Positions 61,721 to 64,000 of a stretch of 64,000 nucleotides of DNA are shown here, one piece after another. Position 1 is the stretch's first letter. Each line of letters starts with the position of its first letter. This DNA is from Candidatus Krumholzibacteriota bacterium (GTDB lineage: Bacteria > Krumholzibacteriota > Krumholzibacteriia > LZORAL124-64-63), in NCBI GenBank assembly GCA_022711765.1, contig JAKLEB010000002.1, positions 1,246,620 to 1,310,619 of the forward strand, written 5' to 3'. The notes beneath the pieces are model-generated. The model worked only from the letters and a program-made list of their open reading frames with translations, ran no database searches and was not told the origin of the DNA. The translations under genes were made by a program, and so were the position numbers.

Positions 61721-62989
61721 TCACTCCCTCACCGGTTTCCAGAGCGTGTAGCGCAACCTCTGGCGATTCACGCCCGCGCCGCGCGGATGGGTCACGACGG
61801 TGATCACGGCCATGAGGATCCAGTAGATCAGCGGGTAGAACACCGCGTGGACGAAGTAGCGGGGCAAGGTCCGGTCGTAGCTGCGGTCGAGCAGGACTCC
61901 CGTGACGAGCTGCAGCACGCAGACCGTGGCGATGAACATGCCCCAGAAGTTCGGGATCGGGCTCGCGCCCACCGGCGGATAGCCGAGGGCGTAGCTCACG
62001 AGCCAGACCACGCTGAGGAACACGTACGTGTACGCCCAGAACACCGAGAGATTCGCCTCGATGAGGACGGGCCAGAAGCGGCGGTGCTCCCAGCGCAGGA
62101 CCGTGCGCCAGTGGCGGTGCAGGACCTGGCTGAGCCCGAGCGCCCACCGCCGGCGCTGTCGCCACAACCCCTGCAGCGACTGCGGCACGTGCATCCACAT
62201 CAAGGCGCGCGACTCGTAGCGGATGTCCCAGTGGCGGATCTGGAGCCGCCAGGTCAGGTCGATGTCCTCGGTCGCCATCTCGGGGCTGTAGTACCCCACG
62301 TCCTGCAGCGCCTCGCGCCTGAAGATGCCGACCACGCCCGACATGGTCATGATCCGGCCCCAGACCCGCTGGGCGCGGCGCATGAGGGAGATGATGCTGG
62401 CGAATTCGATGGCCTGCAGCTTGGCGAGGAAGCTCGTGCGGTTGGCGACGCGCGGGTTGCCGGTCACCCCGCCGACTCGCGGCGACTGGAAGTGGGGGAC
62501 CATGGCCTTCAGGATGTCCGGATCCGGGACGGCGTCGGCGTCCATCACGAACAGCAGCTCGCCGTTGCACACCGGCAGCGCGTCGTTGAGCGCCATCGCC
62601 TTGCCCTCGTTCACCCGCTTGCGGACGAGCCGGATCTCGCCGCGGGCGGCGAAGGGCTCGAGCAGCGCGAGCGTCGCGTCGGTCGAGCAGTCGTCGATCA
62701 CGACGACCTCGTAATCCGGGTAGTCGACCGCGAGGACGCCGCGAACCGTGGCCTCGATGTTCGCCTCCTCGTTGTAGGCGGGAATCACGAAGCTCACGGG
62801 GGGCAGCCGATCGAGGTGGTAGAACGCCTCGCGCTCCTCCGCCGGTTCCTGCTCGCGGCGGCGGTAGTAGATGATCGCCGTGTAGATCCACATCGCGCTG
62901 GTGCCGATCGGATACCAGGCGAAGTACACCAGCAAGGCGAGGTACACCCAGGTGCTCTCGAATTCGACGATCAGATCGTAGAGGTTCAT
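61721..62989 (-). CDS. pgaC: PgaC/IcaA-like processive N-acetylglucosaminyltransferase
   Basis: 422 residues from ATG 62989, overlapping the pgaD stop (ATGA). GT2 family: N-terminal helices, then VSFVIPAYNEEANIEATVRG, VVIDDCSTDATL, LLFVMDADAVPDPD (metal DxD), ATEDIDLTWRL (catalytic TED) and the QRRRWALGLSQVL processivity motif, followed by three or four C-terminal helices. It polymerises UDP-GlcNAc-type donors while extruding the chain. This is the core of the operon. Confidence 0.94.
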   Translation of the reverse strand: MNLYDLIVEFESTWVYLALLVYFAWYPIGTSAMWIYTAIIYYRRREQEPAEEREAFYHLDRLPPVSFVIPAYNEEANIEATVRGVLAVDYPDYEVVVIDDCSTDATLALLEPFAARGEIRLVRKRVNEGKAMALNDALPVCNGELLFVMDADAVPDPDILKAMVPHFQSPRVGGVTGNPRVANRTSFLAKLQAIEFASIISLMRRAQRVWGRIMTMSGVVGIFRREALQDVGYYSPEMATEDIDLTWRLQIRHWDIRYESRALMWMHVPQSLQGLWRQRRRWALGLSQVLHRHWRTVLRWEHRRFWPVLIEANLSVFWAYTYVFLSVVWLVSYALGYPPVGASPIPNFWGMFIATVCVLQLVTGVLLDRSYDRTLPRYFVHAVFYPLIYWILMAVITVVTHPRGAGVNRQRLRYTLWKPVRE

Positions 62990-63357
62990 GGCCGGCGCAC
63001 CGCCTCGGCCACCCGGTAGCGCTTGGCGCCGGCGTCGGCCTCGATGTCGATCACGCCCGCGGCGCGCAGCTCGCCGAGAGCGGGGTGCGTGATGGGACGG
63101 CCGATCGTATCGCGCTCGAGCTTCGGCGCGTCGGTCCCGGCGGCGCCGCACCGCCGGCCGGCGAACTTGCGCGCGAGCCGGAGGTTGTGGGCGACCCAGA
63201 CGACCGTGACCACGAGGCCCGCGACGACCAGGATCAGGAGCGTCTGCACCGCGCGCATGGTGCCCGGTCCGATCTCGCGGCCGAGCACGACGTACCAGTA
63301 GTAGCCGAAGAGGCACCACATGGCGGCGGACAGGATCAGGTGCAGGAGCGGGCGCAT
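62986..63357 (-). CDS. pgaD: PgaD-like small membrane partner of the glycosyltransferase
   Basis: 123 residues from ATG 63357 (GAGGGG upstream). Two membrane helices (about 4-24 and 36-58) are followed by a basic cytoplasmic tail. Size, topology and position fit PgaD, which binds PgaC and helps c-di-GMP activation. Sequence similarity by eye is weak, so the call rests on context. As first gene here it puts the order at D-C-A-B, the reverse arrangement of the pgaABCD operon. Confidence 0.75.
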   Translation of the reverse strand: MRPLLHLILSAAMWCLFGYYWYVVLGREIGPGTMRAVQTLLILVVAGLVVTVVWVAHNLRLARKFAGRRCGAAGTDAPKLERDTIGRPITHPALGELRAAGVIDIEADAGAKRYRVAEAVRRP

Positions 63358-63633
63358 CGTCACCCCTCGCGAGCGCGACCACGGCGAGCCCGGCCGGCGC
63401 GGCCGGGATCCCCACGTTTCTCCCGGGATCGGCAGCGCAAAGCTCGCCTTTAGCGCGCTCCGGCACAAGCCCGTCTTGGCCGGATGGAACGCTACCACGT
63501 TCTCACGATCGCGGAACCCCCAGACGCCGCCGCGGGTTGACCCCCGCCCGCCGCGTCGTTAGACTTCCGCTTCCCTGTGGGCCCGCCGCCTCCCGGCGCG
63601 CGGCCGCCGATTCGAGACTGAGAATCGAGGTAG

Positions 63634-64000
<367 letters not shown>

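Overview
The window is gene-dense, very high-GC DNA (coding regions look close to 70% GC) from a Gram-negative, double-membraned bacterium. Evidence for the envelope type is direct: an RND–MFP–TolC efflux operon, a porin-like beta-barrel ending in Phe, a Pga-type exopolysaccharide secretion operon, several lipoprotein signal peptides and a Wzx/Wzz/O-antigen-ligase trio. There is no plasmid, phage, IS, CRISPR, rRNA or tRNA signal; it reads as ordinary chromosome. GTG and TTG starts with strong Shine-Dalgarno sequences are common, and adjacent genes often overlap by 1-4 bases. Two paralogous secreted proteins (PPC-like domain plus a Cys-rich RDTDWF domain and a shared SWTxVKxLF tail) resemble proteins I associate with uncultured FCB-group lineages such as Krumholzibacteriota or Eisenbacteria. 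That placement is an inference, not a measurement.

Layout. 1-5 kb: end of a membrane transporter, a hybrid sensor kinase whose H-box has lost its histidine, a secreted unknown, a secreted EEP-family phosphoesterase and ThyX. 5-12.4 kb: a long urocanase without other hut genes, a secreted unknown, a TolB-like lipoprotein coupled to a saccharopine-dehydrogenase-like enzyme, and a two-subunit class I fumarase. 12.4-16.3 kb: surface polysaccharide genes (Wzz-like, Wzx-like flippase, O-antigen ligase). 16.5-20 kb: a triple-FKBP lipoprotein and a K+-dependent membrane pyrophosphatase. 20-24 kb: the two secreted paralogs flanking a sugar aminotransferase. 24-27.7 kb: SLP-type phosphatase, YjbQ-like protein, TtcA-like tRNA thiolase, aminotransferase. 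27.6-33.6 kb: efflux operon tolC–MFP–RND. 33.7-42 kb: SRAP protein, DUF47/PhoU-like plus PiT phosphate transporter plus DinB in one overlapping run, HDOD protein, LOG-like protein, PatB-like C-S lyase, FkpA-like PPIase.

42.5-50.4 kb holds the most unusual material: an AsnB-type amidotransferase, a free acyl carrier protein and an AMP-forming acyl ligase in tandem, followed by an exported glutathione peroxidase, a TauE/SafE permease and a single 779-residue protein that joins a GNAT-like acetyltransferase region to a complete histone-deacetylase-type domain. 50.6-58.7 kb: porin-like protein, a LeuC–LeuD fusion, a crotonase, an SDR39U1 epimerase-like protein, glutamine synthetase, a second YjbQ protein, an exported SRPBCC protein and an orphan cytochrome-oxidase subunit III. 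58.7-63.4 kb: a tightly coupled pgaD–pgaC–pgaA–pgaB–arfB operon on the minus strand (poly-N-acetylglucosamine-type polymer). The window closes with the start of alaS.

Functional threads: envelope biogenesis and export (polysaccharide genes, Pga operon, PPIases, efflux), phosphate/pyrophosphate handling (PiT, DUF47, HppA) and nitrogen metabolism (GlnA, AsnB-like, urocanase). All domain calls come from reading motifs by eye; no database search was run.
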